DNA of 51,593 nucleotides, taken from NCBI GenBank assembly GCA_046541355.1, contig JBKHDM010000009.1:1-51593 (forward strand), given 5' to 3'. The position numbers and the translations under genes are program-made. Position 1 is the first letter of the stretch. Each line of letters opens with the position of its first letter. Shown piece after piece: positions 40,182 to 47,749 of the stretch. The notes beneath the pieces are model-generated. The model worked only from the letters and a program-made list of their open reading frames with translations. It searched no databases and was not told the DNA's origin. Source of the stretch: CAYZHV01 sp046541355. GTDB taxonomy: Bacteria; Spirochaetota; Spirochaetia; DSM-27196; Alkalispirochaetaceae.

Positions 40182-40412
40182 ATGGCTGTAAAGATCTATA
40201 CAACCCCTTCATGCACCTACTGCACAAAGGCAAAGAAATACTTGAAGGAACATCACGTCACATTTACCGAGTACAACGTTGCAAAGGACCTCCGGCGAGC
40301 TGAGGAGATGCAGAAGAAGTCGGGGCAGATGGGCGTTCCGGTTCTCGATGTACATGGTAAGATCATCGTAGGCTTCAATGAGCCGGAAATCGAAAAGGCG
40401 CTGAGGAGATAG
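40182..40412 (+). CDS. Glutaredoxin-like protein
   Basis: 76 residues, a short glutaredoxin/NrdH-type thioredoxin fold. The redox motif is C11-T-Y-C14 right after the first strand (KIYTTPS), and the cis-proline loop is GVPVLDVHG. The end is GFNEPEIEKALRR, where canonical members have a GF and D motif. It should reduce protein or small-molecule disulphides in the cytosol. A strong promoter (TTGACA-17-TATTTA) and an SD AAGGAGAGG lie upstream. The OsmC gene begins 1 base after its stop, so the two form an oxidative-stress operon, reducing disulphides and peroxides together. It is not linked to ribonucleotide reductase genes here. Confidence 0.9.
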   Translation: MAVKIYTTPSCTYCTKAKKYLKEHHVTFTEYNVAKDLRRAEEMQKKSGQMGVPVLDVHGKIIVGFNEPEIEKALRR

Positions 40413-40413
40413 C

Positions 40414-40830
40414 ATGGCTCATACAACCAAGGCGGTTTGGAGGGGAGATATGTCCTTCGACATAGATCTCCAGGGGTTCAACATCCGGGTCGACGCCGAG
40501 GAGAGCGTGGGGGGTAAGAATCAGGGCCCCACGCCGAAACCGTTGATGCTTAGCGCCCTTGCCGGATGCACCGGCATGGACGTTGTCTCGATTCTTGCAA
40601 AGATGCAGATGCCCTACGATCGGTTCGAGATCGCCGTTCAGGGAGAGACCAGCGACGACCACCCGAAGGTCTACAAGAAGATTCACCTGGACTACATGTT
40701 CTGGGGCTCCGAGCTCGAAGAAGGAAAGATCGAGAAGGCGGTAAGCCTCTCCCAGAAAAAGTACTGCGGCGTCTCCGCCACCCTCCAGGAGGTCGGAGAG
40801 ATCGCCTACACCATCCACCTCAATCGGTGA
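40414..40830 (+). CDS. OsmC family protein
   Basis: 138 residues of the OsmC/Ohr family, which reduce organic hydroperoxides with a pair of cysteines. Both are visible: the first in MLSALAGCTGMDVVSIL near residue 52 and the second in KKYCGVSATLQEVGEI near 118, with the expected hydrophobic helix around the first. The N-terminal KAVWRGDMSFDIDLQGF and the Asp- and Gly-containing turn before PKPLML are also typical. It follows the glutaredoxin gene by 1 base. The YhfA-like subgroup is equally possible and has an unknown substrate. A strong terminator for this operon lies 130 bases downstream. Confidence 0.9.
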   Translation: MAHTTKAVWRGDMSFDIDLQGFNIRVDAEESVGGKNQGPTPKPLMLSALAGCTGMDVVSILAKMQMPYDRFEIAVQGETSDDHPKVYKKIHLDYMFWGSELEEGKIEKAVSLSQKKYCGVSATLQEVGEIAYTIHLNR

Positions 40831-40881
40831 GGTCAGATCCCGCTTAGGACGATCCTGTCGCTGTTACCAATACCTCCCTTC

Positions 40882-40905
40882 CCCGGGAGCGTGAGGTGTC
40901 CCGGG
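40882..40905. other. Hairpin in the gap after osmC
   Basis: CCCGGGA (40882-40888) and TCCCGGG (40899-40905) can form a 7-bp stem with a 10-base loop and no T-tract. Role unknown; it may help end transcription from either side of this convergent junction. Confidence 0.35.
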
Positions 40906-40919
40906 AGAGCCGCCTCCCC

Positions 40920-41909
40920 TCAGGAACCCGAGGTGGCAAGCCCCGCTGTCAAAAGGTCGAGAAGACGCTGTCGCTCCGTGACGGCGTCTTCTTCTTTTTC
41001 CCCCTTCCCTCCTCCTCCCGAGACAATTGCGCTGGTCCACGCTGCCAGGAGGATCCCCGCGGCAACCGCGACGTTGAGGGAGCCCTTTACACCGTAGAGG
41101 GGGATCGAGCAGCGCCCCCAGGAGCGTTCTGCCGCCTCTAGGGCCGCCGGGGAAAGCCCGAGCTCCTCGGAACCGACAAGACAGATACCAGATTGGGGAA
41201 ACGTGAACCGGTCAACCGGCGTCCCGCCGCTTTCGAGGGCAAAAAGGGGCGCCCCATCCCCTCGACCCTCCCGCCCCCGGGGCGGGGGACCCTCCCTGCC
41301 CGCCTCCGGGCGTTCGGACCAGGGCAGGGAAAGCTCACAGACCGGCAGGTGGTCAAAGGCTCCCATGGCGGCCCGTTTCGCCCGGGGCTGCTCAGGTCGC
41401 GCCGTCGCCGCGGCGAGGATGAGACCCGCGGCCCCGAAGGCTTCCGCTGAGCGGGCGATACTGCCGAGATTAAAGGGGGATCGAAGCTCCTCGAGACAGA
41501 GGGCGATTGGAAACAGCCGCCGCCGCCGCCCCTCCTCTCGGGTGGAGCGCTCCTGGTGCTCCTCACCCGGCTCACCGAGGAGATCCCAGTCCGCAGGCTC
41601 TTTGCCGAGATGGGCTTCGAGGCGGTTGCGAAGGCGGTTGAGCCGGCGCAGTTCGTTCGGGGCCGCCTGGAGCTCCCTGATCGCCGCAAAGAGCGCCGCC
41701 TCCGCCGCGAGCGGCTCCCTCCGCCCGGACGACCGGTCAGGCTGCCCGGGACCAAGGAGCGCCTCGAGCTCAGCGAGGAGGCCGAGGATATACTCACCAT
41801 CGAGACGCTCCCCCCGGCGCTTCGAGCGCTCGAACCCGTCGAGAAGGCGGACTATCTTACGCAGCCGTGTAGGGGGTGGCAGGGAGTGAAGCTTGCGCAG
41901 GCTGATCAT
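40920..41909 (-). CDS. SpoU/TrmH-family RNA 2'-O-methyltransferase
   Basis: 329 residues of the SPOUT (TrmH/SpoU) family, which methylate ribose 2'-hydroxyls in tRNA or rRNA using SAM. Motif 1 is LRSPFNLGSIARSAEAFG with the catalytic-site Asn and Arg, motif 2 is GICLVGSEELGLSPAAL, and motif 3 is IPLYGVKGSLNVAVAAGILL, together forming the knotted SAM pocket. The N-terminal 130 residues are a helical, charged extension. Substrate not predictable from sequence. It lies 60 bases after the iron-ADH-like gene. Its last 30 codons contain the intrinsic terminator of the opposite osmC operon. Confidence 0.9.
   Translation of the reverse strand: MISLRKLHSLPPPTRLRKIVRLLDGFERSKRRGERLDGEYILGLLAELEALLGPGQPDRSSGRREPLAAEAALFAAIRELQAAPNELRRLNRLRNRLEAHLGKEPADWDLLGEPGEEHQERSTREEGRRRRLFPIALCLEELRSPFNLGSIARSAEAFGAAGLILAAATARPEQPRAKRAAMGAFDHLPVCELSLPWSERPEAGREGPPPRGREGRGDGAPLFALESGGTPVDRFTFPQSGICLVGSEELGLSPAALEAAERSWGRCSIPLYGVKGSLNVAVAAGILLAAWTSAIVSGGGGKGEKEEDAVTERQRLLDLLTAGLATSGS
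40962..41000 (+). terminator. Strong intrinsic terminator of the grx-osmC operon, inside the convergent gene
   Basis: AAGACGCTGTC (40962-40972), loop GCTCCGT, and GACGGCGTCTT (40980-40990) make an 11-bp stem with one G-U pair, followed by CTTCTTTTTC. It is placed in the C-terminal coding part of the methyltransferase gene on the other strand. Confidence 0.8.
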
Positions 41910-41969
41910 CCGACGCCGGGGGCTCCTTTTCGGGGACTGCGGACCGAGGGGGCCGGAGCGCCCCGGGAC

Positions 41970-43118
41970 CTAGAAAGCGGTTTTGAGGAGCTGGGTGATC
42001 CGGTCGGCGGAAAAGGAGAGGGCCGCCTTACGCGCCATCTCCGTATCCGCCACCCCTTCGGAGAGCTCCGCGAGGTCGTCCATGGATAGATCGAGGTCCC
42101 GAAGACGGGTCGGCAGTTCTATCATACCGAGCATCCGCCGCACCGCCCGAACCGACCGCTGAGCGTCCTCCTCAGGCATGATCCCGTCCACCGGCTCTCC
42201 GAGGGCTGCGGAGATACTCCCGAGTTTTTCCGCCCGGTGGGCAACGTGGGTTTCGAGAATATGGGGAAGGAGGACCGTGGCGACCCAGGATTTTGGAACC
42301 TCGAAGCGACTGTTGACGGCGTAGGATATCGCCCCACCTACCCCCTGGTCGCTCTGGGAGAGTCCCATGGCGGTGAGCAGCCCCGCCTCCGAAGCTTTGC
42401 GCCGGTAGCGCATGTCTGTGGGGCTGCGAACGGTACCGAGAATCGCCTCTTTCAACAGCTGCACCGCTTTTATGAGCACGGTATCGGAAAAGACGGTTGA
42501 AGCGTTGCTCAGATATCCCTCGGCGGCGGCGAGAAGGGTGTCCATCATCGCCGAGACCGCGTATTTCTGGGAGAGGGTGTGGGTGAGGTTGGTCTCAACA
42601 AGGATCGCCCGGGTTGTCCGGGGCGGGACCGGTATCACCCGGGAGTTCTTGCTCACTCCATCCTTGAGGATGACCGCGTCCTTGAGCATAAAGTGGTTCC
42701 GATAAGAGGAGGGTACCTCGATGTAGGCGATCGGATTGCCGAAGGTGGCGGTGCCCTGGAGCAGGTCGTTGACCGAAGCGGAGCTGTTGGCCAGGGCTGC
42801 GGCGGCCTTGGCGATCGACAGAACCCGCATACCCCCGATCCCTACAATCGCCTTAGCCTTGCTCGCCCGCACCAGGGAGAGCACCTCATCCACGGCGGCG
42901 GCGCTCGAGCCGGGCATAAGCTCATCAAAGAGCAGAACGTCTATCTTCTCCCGGACCAGGAGGTCCTGGGCGTGGGTTATGTGCTTTCCCTCGTGGAGGA
43001 CGGACTCGCTGACCAGGAGCACCCGATCTGCATAACTCTTTACAACACTGCCGAGTTTTTGCAATACATCAGTGCCGAAGAGGATGGTCTCGGGAAACTG
43101 AATCGTAAAGTTATCCAT
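41970..43118 (-). CDS. Iron-type alcohol dehydrogenase family protein lacking the metal ligands
   Basis: 382 residues with the overall pattern of iron-containing (type III) alcohol dehydrogenases: start DNFTIQFPETILFGTDVLQKLG, middle and C-terminal helical domain with VATVLLPHILE. The active-site residues are missing. The metal segment D-A-L-x-H-A-x-E-x-Y reads M-D-T-L-L-A-A-A-E-G-Y, so the second ligand His is Ala. The later segment with the two other ligand histidines (H-x-x-x-H and P-H-G) reads GGAISYA and EVPKSW, so they are Gly and Lys. The NAD loop GGGS-x-x-D reads GGMRVLS. It is therefore a probable pseudoenzyme or an enzyme of changed chemistry. Its function is unknown. Confidence 0.8.
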   Translation of the reverse strand: MDNFTIQFPETILFGTDVLQKLGSVVKSYADRVLLVSESVLHEGKHITHAQDLLVREKIDVLLFDELMPGSSAAAVDEVLSLVRASKAKAIVGIGGMRVLSIAKAAAALANSSASVNDLLQGTATFGNPIAYIEVPSSYRNHFMLKDAVILKDGVSKNSRVIPVPPRTTRAILVETNLTHTLSQKYAVSAMMDTLLAAAEGYLSNASTVFSDTVLIKAVQLLKEAILGTVRSPTDMRYRRKASEAGLLTAMGLSQSDQGVGGAISYAVNSRFEVPKSWVATVLLPHILETHVAHRAEKLGSISAALGEPVDGIMPEEDAQRSVRAVRRMLGMIELPTRLRDLDLSMDDLAELSEGVADTEMARKAALSFSADRITQLLKTAF

Positions 43119-43140
43119 CGGTTACAACTTTCATTACCTA

Positions 43141-43176
43141 ATAAAAAAGGGCAGCGATAGGAGTATATCACTGCCC
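43141..43176 (-). terminator. Intrinsic terminator after flgM
   Basis: On the minus strand GGGCAGTGAT, an 8-base loop and ATCGCTGCCC form a 10-bp stem with one G-U pair, followed by TTTTTTAT. It lies 33 bases after the flgM stop and 23 bases before the start of the next gene. The loop region also holds TATACT, which may be the -10 of the downstream gene. Confidence 0.8.
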
Positions 43177-43208
43177 TGTCGGCTTTCACACTTTGTGCTC
43201 CAGAAGTA

Positions 43209-43493
43209 CTAGAGCTCGAACATGTCCATGATGCGGTCGGCTACCCGGCCGAGCACCTCGTCGTTGATGTAGGAAGGATCCTCGAGTTTCTTCTTGACCT
43301 CGGCGACCCGGTCCATCCGGACATCTTCCGCCGCTTTGACGGTTTCTGTAGCCTGGAGAAGCTCCGCCCTCAGCTTGGCCTCGTCGGAGAACTGGATAGA
43401 ATCCGACTGCTGACGCTGCTCGGGACGCGCGTTTTTTTCAACACGATTAGGCTTTTGAACGGGGTCTGTGGGACCTAAGCGTTCAATGGTCAT
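43209..43493 (-). CDS. flgM: Anti-sigma-28 factor FlgM
   Basis: 94 residues, a FlgM-family anti-sigma factor that holds the flagellar sigma-28 inactive until the hook is complete. The N-terminal half (MTIERLGPTDPVQKPNRVEK) is polar and probably unstructured. The C-terminal half has the conserved pattern DSIQFSDEAKLRAELLQ ... VRMDRVAEVKKKLEDPSYINDEVLGRVADRIMDMF, the helices that grip sigma-28. SD AAGGAAGGAG precedes the ATG, and TATATT lies just upstream as a possible -10. It is alone, not beside other flagellar genes, and ends in a strong terminator. It shows that the organism is probably flagellated. Confidence 0.87.
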   Translation of the reverse strand: MTIERLGPTDPVQKPNRVEKNARPEQRQQSDSIQFSDEAKLRAELLQATETVKAAEDVRMDRVAEVKKKLEDPSYINDEVLGRVADRIMDMFEL

Positions 43494-43541
43494 CCGTACT
43501 CCTTCCTTTCAATATAGGTATCGACATGTTCTGCTCATATG

Positions 43542-44240
43542 TTAACCCTTTTTGCGAGGTGAAACAAGGAGCGAAAGCTCTCCCCGGACCCGATCCCGAC
43601 CCTCGTAGCGCTCCCGGATCTCCCCTGGAGCGCCCTGGATGATCTCCTCATGCACCTTGGTCAGTTCTCTTCCCACGGTTACCGTCGCCTCCGGGGCGAG
43701 TTCCTCGAGATCCTTGAGAAGCTTGACCACCCGGTGAGGTGACTCGTAGAGCAGAAAGCTCTCCCCCCGGTCGAGAAGTTCCTGCAGCCGGCTTCTGCGA
43801 CGTCCTGCCTTCGGAGAGAGAAACCCGTCAAAGGTAAAGGAGCCGCCGACGAGTCCCGCGACGCTTATGAGGGTGGTAACCGCCGACACCCCGGGTATCG
43901 GGACGACCGGATAGCCCGCCTCTCTGACAAGATGGACAAGCCTGGCGCCGGGGTCGCTGATTGCGGGAGTTCCGGCGTCGGTGAGATAGCCTACGGCGCT
44001 CCCCGATGCGAGGGCGTCTATTACCGGAACGGCGCAGGCTGCCTCGTTCTGGCTCCGACAGCTTATAAGTCCGGCGGAGGCACCGATATGGTTGAGAAGC
44101 TTTCTGCTCTGCCTGGTGTCCTCGCATGCGCACAGCTCGAGAGCGAGGAGCACCCGTTCCGCCCGACGGGTAATGTCCTCGAGATTACCGATCGGCGTTC
44201 CCACCACGTAGAGGGCGGTTTCGATGCTGCTGCCTCTCAT
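43542..44240 (-). CDS. rsmI: 16S rRNA (cytidine(1402)-2'-O)-methyltransferase
   Basis: RsmI, 232 residues from the ATG at 44240 (MRGSSIETALYVVGTPIGNLEDITRRA), which methylates C1402 in the decoding centre of the 30S subunit with SAM. It is a tetrapyrrole-methylase fold: TPIGNLEDIT, CEDTRQSRKLLNHI, LTDAGTPAISDPGARLV, IPGVSAVTTLISVAGL and FDGFLSPKAGRRR are all textbook RsmI. The length is shorter than E. coli RsmI (286) because the C-terminal region is short. Upstream codons in frame (to 44273) fall in the divergent promoter region. It is divergent from the zinc-ribbon membrane protein. Confidence 0.94.
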   Translation of the reverse strand: MRGSSIETALYVVGTPIGNLEDITRRAERVLLALELCACEDTRQSRKLLNHIGASAGLISCRSQNEAACAVPVIDALASGSAVGYLTDAGTPAISDPGARLVHLVREAGYPVVPIPGVSAVTTLISVAGLVGGSFTFDGFLSPKAGRRRSRLQELLDRGESFLLYESPHRVVKLLKDLEELAPEATVTVGRELTKVHEEIIQGAPGEIRERYEGRDRVRGELSLLVSPRKKG

Positions 44241-44299
44241 GCACTCCCCGATTATTGCAATAGGGCGCGGCACAGACTAATCTCACTACAGACAGATCT
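44241..44299. promoter_or_regulatory. Short divergent promoter region with palindrome TATTGCAATA
   Basis: 59 bp. The perfect palindrome TATTGCAATA (44253-44262) contains TTGCAA (44255-44260), which with TAATCT (44278-44283), 17 bases on, gives a good plus-strand promoter. GGGGAG lies 3 bases before the rsmI ATG. TACAGA (44287-44292) ends 7 bases before the GTG at 44300. Confidence 0.5.
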
Positions 44300-44800
44300 G
44301 TGCCCTTCAGGAGGACCACTATCGAATTCTGGCTCCTGTCAGCCCTGGTGATTCTTATTATCGGGCTGCTTGCCACATTGATAAAGCTGCGTAAGAGCGA
44401 CTATTCCTCCCTTTCCAATGTAATGGCCAAAAAGAGCCGGGAGCAGCTGCAGCTTCTGAAACCGTGCCCGATCTGCTCCACCATGCTCGGGTCGGGAGAG
44501 CGGGTTAAGACGACGGTTTTCTCCGGGGACGGAAAGAGCGCCTACAACCCGGACCGGGGGAGTTTCAGCAGTCGCCGGATCGAAGACGCGATGGTCCACA
44601 TGTACGGATGCCCCTATTGCTACCCGGCGAATCGAAACCACCCACGCATCTGCCCGGTCTGCCGGACCGAGCTACCCGAGACAGGCTACGTGATAGCGAG
44701 GATGTTTATGAGAAAGGATCGAAAACACGTCCATGTCCTCGGCTGCACCGAATGCCGCAGTAACTCCGTGGGCCGGCAGTTCCGGAGTGCCCAACGATGA
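44300..44800 (+). CDS. Membrane-anchored zinc-ribbon protein
   Basis: 166 residues. An N-terminal membrane helix (FWLLSALVILIIGLLATLI) is followed by a soluble part with four CxxC pairs, CPIC, CPYC, CPVC and CTEC, plus several His: two probable zinc ribbons. I cannot name a family. The start is ambiguous. GTG 44300 is leaderless-like, while a perfect AGGAGG (44309-44314) lies just inside it, 6 bases before an in-frame ATC. Its stop overlaps the start of the sugar symporter (ATGA), so the two are co-translated. Confidence 0.75.
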   Translation: MPFRRTTIEFWLLSALVILIIGLLATLIKLRKSDYSSLSNVMAKKSREQLQLLKPCPICSTMLGSGERVKTTVFSGDGKSAYNPDRGSFSSRRIEDAMVHMYGCPYCYPANRNHPRICPVCRTELPETGYVIARMFMRKDRKHVHVLGCTECRSNSVGRQFRSAQR

Positions 44801-46164
44801 AAGGATCCGGTGACAAGCTCTCGCTCACCACAAAGCTCGGCTTCGGCGTTGGCGACCTCGGGGGAAACCTTTTTTTCACCATAGTCGGTTTTTATCTGCT
44901 TTTTTTCCTGACCGAGGTAGCGGGTCTCTCCGCAGCTGTGGCAGGTATAGCGCTCATGATCGGCAAGATCTGGGACGCCGTAACTGATCCGATCGTCGGC
45001 TACCTTTCAGACCGTACCCACACCCGTCTCGGCCGTCGCCGCCCCTACATGCTCTGGGGTTCGGTAGCTCTCTTTCTGCTCATGGTGGCCGCCTTCACCG
45101 TGCCGGAGCTCCCTCCCCCGTGGAAGCTTGTCTACGTCATTCTCGCCCTCTGCCTGGTAAATACCGCCTGGACCCTGGTTAACATACCCTACGGCGCCCT
45201 CACCCCGGAGCTCACCCGGGATTTCCATGAGCGAACCGCACTCAACGGCTACAGGATGAGCTTTGCGGTAATCGGAACCTTTATCGGCGCCGCAGCGGTG
45301 CTTCCCCTGGTGAGCTTATTTGGTGGGTCCGCCACAAGCGGCGCCGGCTGGAGTGCGATGGCCGTTGTGATGGGGGGTGTGATGCTCCTGTCGGGGGTTA
45401 TAACGGTTCTCGCGGTTACAGAGCGCTATCAGGAGACAACCTCCGTCCCTGAGCAGGCGCTCCGCTCATACCTGGCGGTTCTCAAACTCAAGGAGTTTCG
45501 CACGATCCTCATCCCCTGGTCCCTCCACGTTACCGGAATCAACGTCATCCAAGCCTCCCTGCTCTACTACTTCGCCGTCATCTTCGGCTCCGAGGAGGGA
45601 TTCCAGGTCGCCCTGCCGATCCTTCTCGCCGCCGCCATCACCTGTATTCCGGTCTGGGTTCAGATATCGAAGCGAATCGGAAAGAAAAGAAGCTACAACA
45701 TCGGGATGGCGATCTTCGCCGCGGCGGTGGTGGTCTTCTTCTTTATCGGTCACCGGATGCCGATCGAGATCTCCTACATCCTCATGGCTGTAGCCGGCAC
45801 CGGCTTTGCCGCCCACTACGTGATGCCCTTCGCGATGATCCCCGATGTCGTCGAGTTCGACGCGATAACCAACGGTAAGCGGAGGGAGGGGGTCTTTTAC
45901 GGGCTGTGGACCTTTGTCGCCAAGATCGGGCAGGCCCTCGGACTTGGACTAAACGGCCTGCTCCTCACGGTTGCCGGATATCAGCAGGGAGGGGCGACTC
46001 AGAGCGACTCGGCGGTCCTCGCCATTCGGCTGTTGGTCGGCCCGATCCCCGCCCTTCTGTTCGTTACGGCGATTCTGGTCCTCCTCGGCTACCCGATCAC
46101 CGAGGAGGTCTACGAGAAGCTCATCGCAGGGGATAACGGCGGGCAGACCGATGTGGTAGGATAG
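44797..46164 (+). CDS. Sugar:cation symporter, GPH (MFS_2) family
   Basis: 455 residues with twelve predicted membrane helices. The family signature after helix 2 is visible as GKIWDAVTDPIVGYLSDRTHTRLGRRRPYMLWG, and the second half has the matching MPFAMIPDVVEFDAITNGKRREGVFYG. GPH transporters import glycosides, pentosides or hexuronides with H+ or Na+; the exact sugar cannot be told. A hexuronide would fit the KDG-type kinase at 5365-6438, but that is inference. It is co-translated with the zinc-ribbon protein, and the HIT gene follows 5 bases after its stop. Confidence 0.9.
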   Translation: MKGSGDKLSLTTKLGFGVGDLGGNLFFTIVGFYLLFFLTEVAGLSAAVAGIALMIGKIWDAVTDPIVGYLSDRTHTRLGRRRPYMLWGSVALFLLMVAAFTVPELPPPWKLVYVILALCLVNTAWTLVNIPYGALTPELTRDFHERTALNGYRMSFAVIGTFIGAAAVLPLVSLFGGSATSGAGWSAMAVVMGGVMLLSGVITVLAVTERYQETTSVPEQALRSYLAVLKLKEFRTILIPWSLHVTGINVIQASLLYYFAVIFGSEEGFQVALPILLAAAITCIPVWVQISKRIGKKRSYNIGMAIFAAAVVVFFFIGHRMPIEISYILMAVAGTGFAAHYVMPFAMIPDVVEFDAITNGKRREGVFYGLWTFVAKIGQALGLGLNGLLLTVAGYQQGGATQSDSAVLAIRLLVGPIPALLFVTAILVLLGYPITEEVYEKLIAGDNGGQTDVVG

Positions 46165-46169
46165 GAGCT

Positions 46170-46511
46170 ATGGAGACCATATTCGACAAGATTCTCTCCG
46201 GGGAAATCGACTCGGAGTTTGTCTACGAGGACGACCACGTCGTCGCCTTCAAGGACATTAACCCTCAGGCGCCGGTCCACGTTCTCGTACTTCCGCGACA
46301 GAAGTTCGTCAGCCTCGTGGAGGCTAAGGATCTCGACGCGGTGCAGCTCGGCCGCTTTATCCAGGGGATTTCAAAGTGCGCCGCAGCCCTTGGCCTCGAG
46401 GAACGAGGGTATCGGGTTGTCTTCAACTCCGGAAAAGAGGCGCAGCAGACGGTGGAGTACGTACACGCGCACATACTTGGCGGTCGCCGGCTCAATTGGC
46501 CTCCCGGTTGA
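46170..46511 (+). CDS. HIT family nucleotide-binding protein (HINT type)
   Basis: 113 residues, the size of HINT phosphoramidases. The start METIFDKILSGEIDSEFVYEDDHVVAFKDINPQAPVH is typical. In the C-terminal histidine triad, the usual V-F-H-x-H-x-H reads V-E-Y-V-H-A-H-I-L-G-G-R, so the first His of the triad is Tyr while the nucleophile (middle) and last His remain. The WPPG ending is standard. It should bind purine nucleoside phosphates and hydrolyse AMP-type phosphoramidates. AGGAG precedes the ATG and overlaps the end of the transporter gene, with which it is probably co-transcribed. Confidence 0.9.
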   Translation: METIFDKILSGEIDSEFVYEDDHVVAFKDINPQAPVHVLVLPRQKFVSLVEAKDLDAVQLGRFIQGISKCAAALGLEERGYRVVFNSGKEAQQTVEYVHAHILGGRRLNWPPG

Positions 46512-46538
46512 TCCTTCCCGGCTGCGTGGTGGGGTGAG

Positions 46539-46544
46539 TATATT
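46539..46544 (+). promoter_or_regulatory. -10 box of the PF04339 gene, leaderless start
   Basis: TATATT ends 8 bases before the ATG at 46553. There is no SD and no clear -35. Confidence 0.5.
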
Positions 46545-46552
46545 CGCTCTCG

Positions 46553-47722
46553 ATGGTAACCACCCGCTGGCACACCGGCATGGAGGAGATCCCCCGGGAT
46601 GAGTGGAATCGCCTCGCGACGCTACTTCCCACTCCCCTCCTCGAATGGGACTGGCTCTACTGCCTCGAGGCGTCCAAGTCCATAGCACCGCGGCACGGTT
46701 GGGTGCCTACCCACCTCACCTGCTACAGGAACGGCAAGCTCGTCGCAGCAGTACCGTTGTACATACGAAATCAGAGCATGGGGGAGTTTGTCTTCGACTT
46801 TGCTCTCGTTGATGTGGCCGAGCAGATCGGGATCCGCTACTACCCGAAGCTCGTCGGGATGAGTCCCGCGACTCCCTCGACCGCTTTCAGGTTTCTCATC
46901 GATCCGGAGGAGGACGAAGAGGAGATCAGTCGGGAGATCCTCGAGGCGATCTTCGAGCGGGCCCGGGAGGTTGGCTGCAGGGCGGTGCAGTTCAACTACG
47001 TGGAGCCTGAGTTTCGCTCCACCCTCGCCCGGGCGGGCTTTACCGAGTGGCGTCATCAGGGGTTTCTCTGGGAGAACGACGGTTTTACCGACTTCGACGA
47101 CTACCTCGCGATCTTCCGGAAAAACCAGCGGCGCAACATCCGGCGCGAGCGCGCCTCGATGGGAGAGCAGGAGCTCGAGGTTCGTCTCTACCAGGGTACG
47201 GAGATTCCCCCTTCCTACTTTACCCGGATGGCCGAGTACTACCATAAGACCAACGATCAGTTCGGCCCGTGGGCGGCGCGATTTCTCAACAGCCGGTTCT
47301 TTGGTCTCCTGGAGGAGCGGTTTCGAGACCGGATCGCCATGGTCGCCGCCCTCGACTCCGACTCCGGCGGCGAGGATGACCCGCTCGCTCTCTCGTTTCT
47401 TCTGGTCAAGAATGAGACGATCCTCGGGCGCTACTGGGGAACCCGGGAGTACCGGGATAACCTCCACTTCAACGTCTGTTACTATGAGCCGATCAACTGG
47501 GCGATCCGGAACGGCTACAACCGATTTGATCCGGGGATGGGCTCCTCCCACAAGATCCGTCGCGGCTTCCGGGCGGTTGCCAACTACAGTCACCACTATT
47601 TTCTCGACGAGCGTATGCAGGCGATCTTTCGGGCGAATATCGACCGGATCAACCGCTACGAGGAGGAGAACATCCGACTTCTCAACGAGAATCTCCCCCT
47701 CAAAGAGGCCGCCGGCCGGTAG
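46553..47722 (+). CDS. Peptidogalycan biosynthesis/recognition family protein (PF04339, GNAT-like)
   Basis: 389 residues resembling the PF04339 (DUF482) family, double GNAT-fold proteins related to FemAB acyl transferases. Typical segments are TPLLEWDWLYCLEASKS and GWVPTHLTCYRNGKLVAAVPLYI near the N-terminus, FNYVEPEF, RKNQRRNIRRER, GRYWGTREYRDNLHFN, and the family hallmark DPGMGSSHKIRRGF near the C-terminus. The activity is unproven; an aminoacyl or acyl transfer in envelope or natural-product synthesis is often proposed. It starts 8 bases after TATATT and has no SD. It follows the HIT gene by 41 bases and is convergent with ldh. Confidence 0.85.
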   Translation: MVTTRWHTGMEEIPRDEWNRLATLLPTPLLEWDWLYCLEASKSIAPRHGWVPTHLTCYRNGKLVAAVPLYIRNQSMGEFVFDFALVDVAEQIGIRYYPKLVGMSPATPSTAFRFLIDPEEDEEEISREILEAIFERAREVGCRAVQFNYVEPEFRSTLARAGFTEWRHQGFLWENDGFTDFDDYLAIFRKNQRRNIRRERASMGEQELEVRLYQGTEIPPSYFTRMAEYYHKTNDQFGPWAARFLNSRFFGLLEERFRDRIAMVAALDSDSGGEDDPLALSFLLVKNETILGRYWGTREYRDNLHFNVCYYEPINWAIRNGYNRFDPGMGSSHKIRRGFRAVANYSHHYFLDERMQAIFRANIDRINRYEEENIRLLNENLPLKEAAGR

Positions 47723-47749
47723 CCGTGGCTGCGCCCCGCCGCGGGAGGC

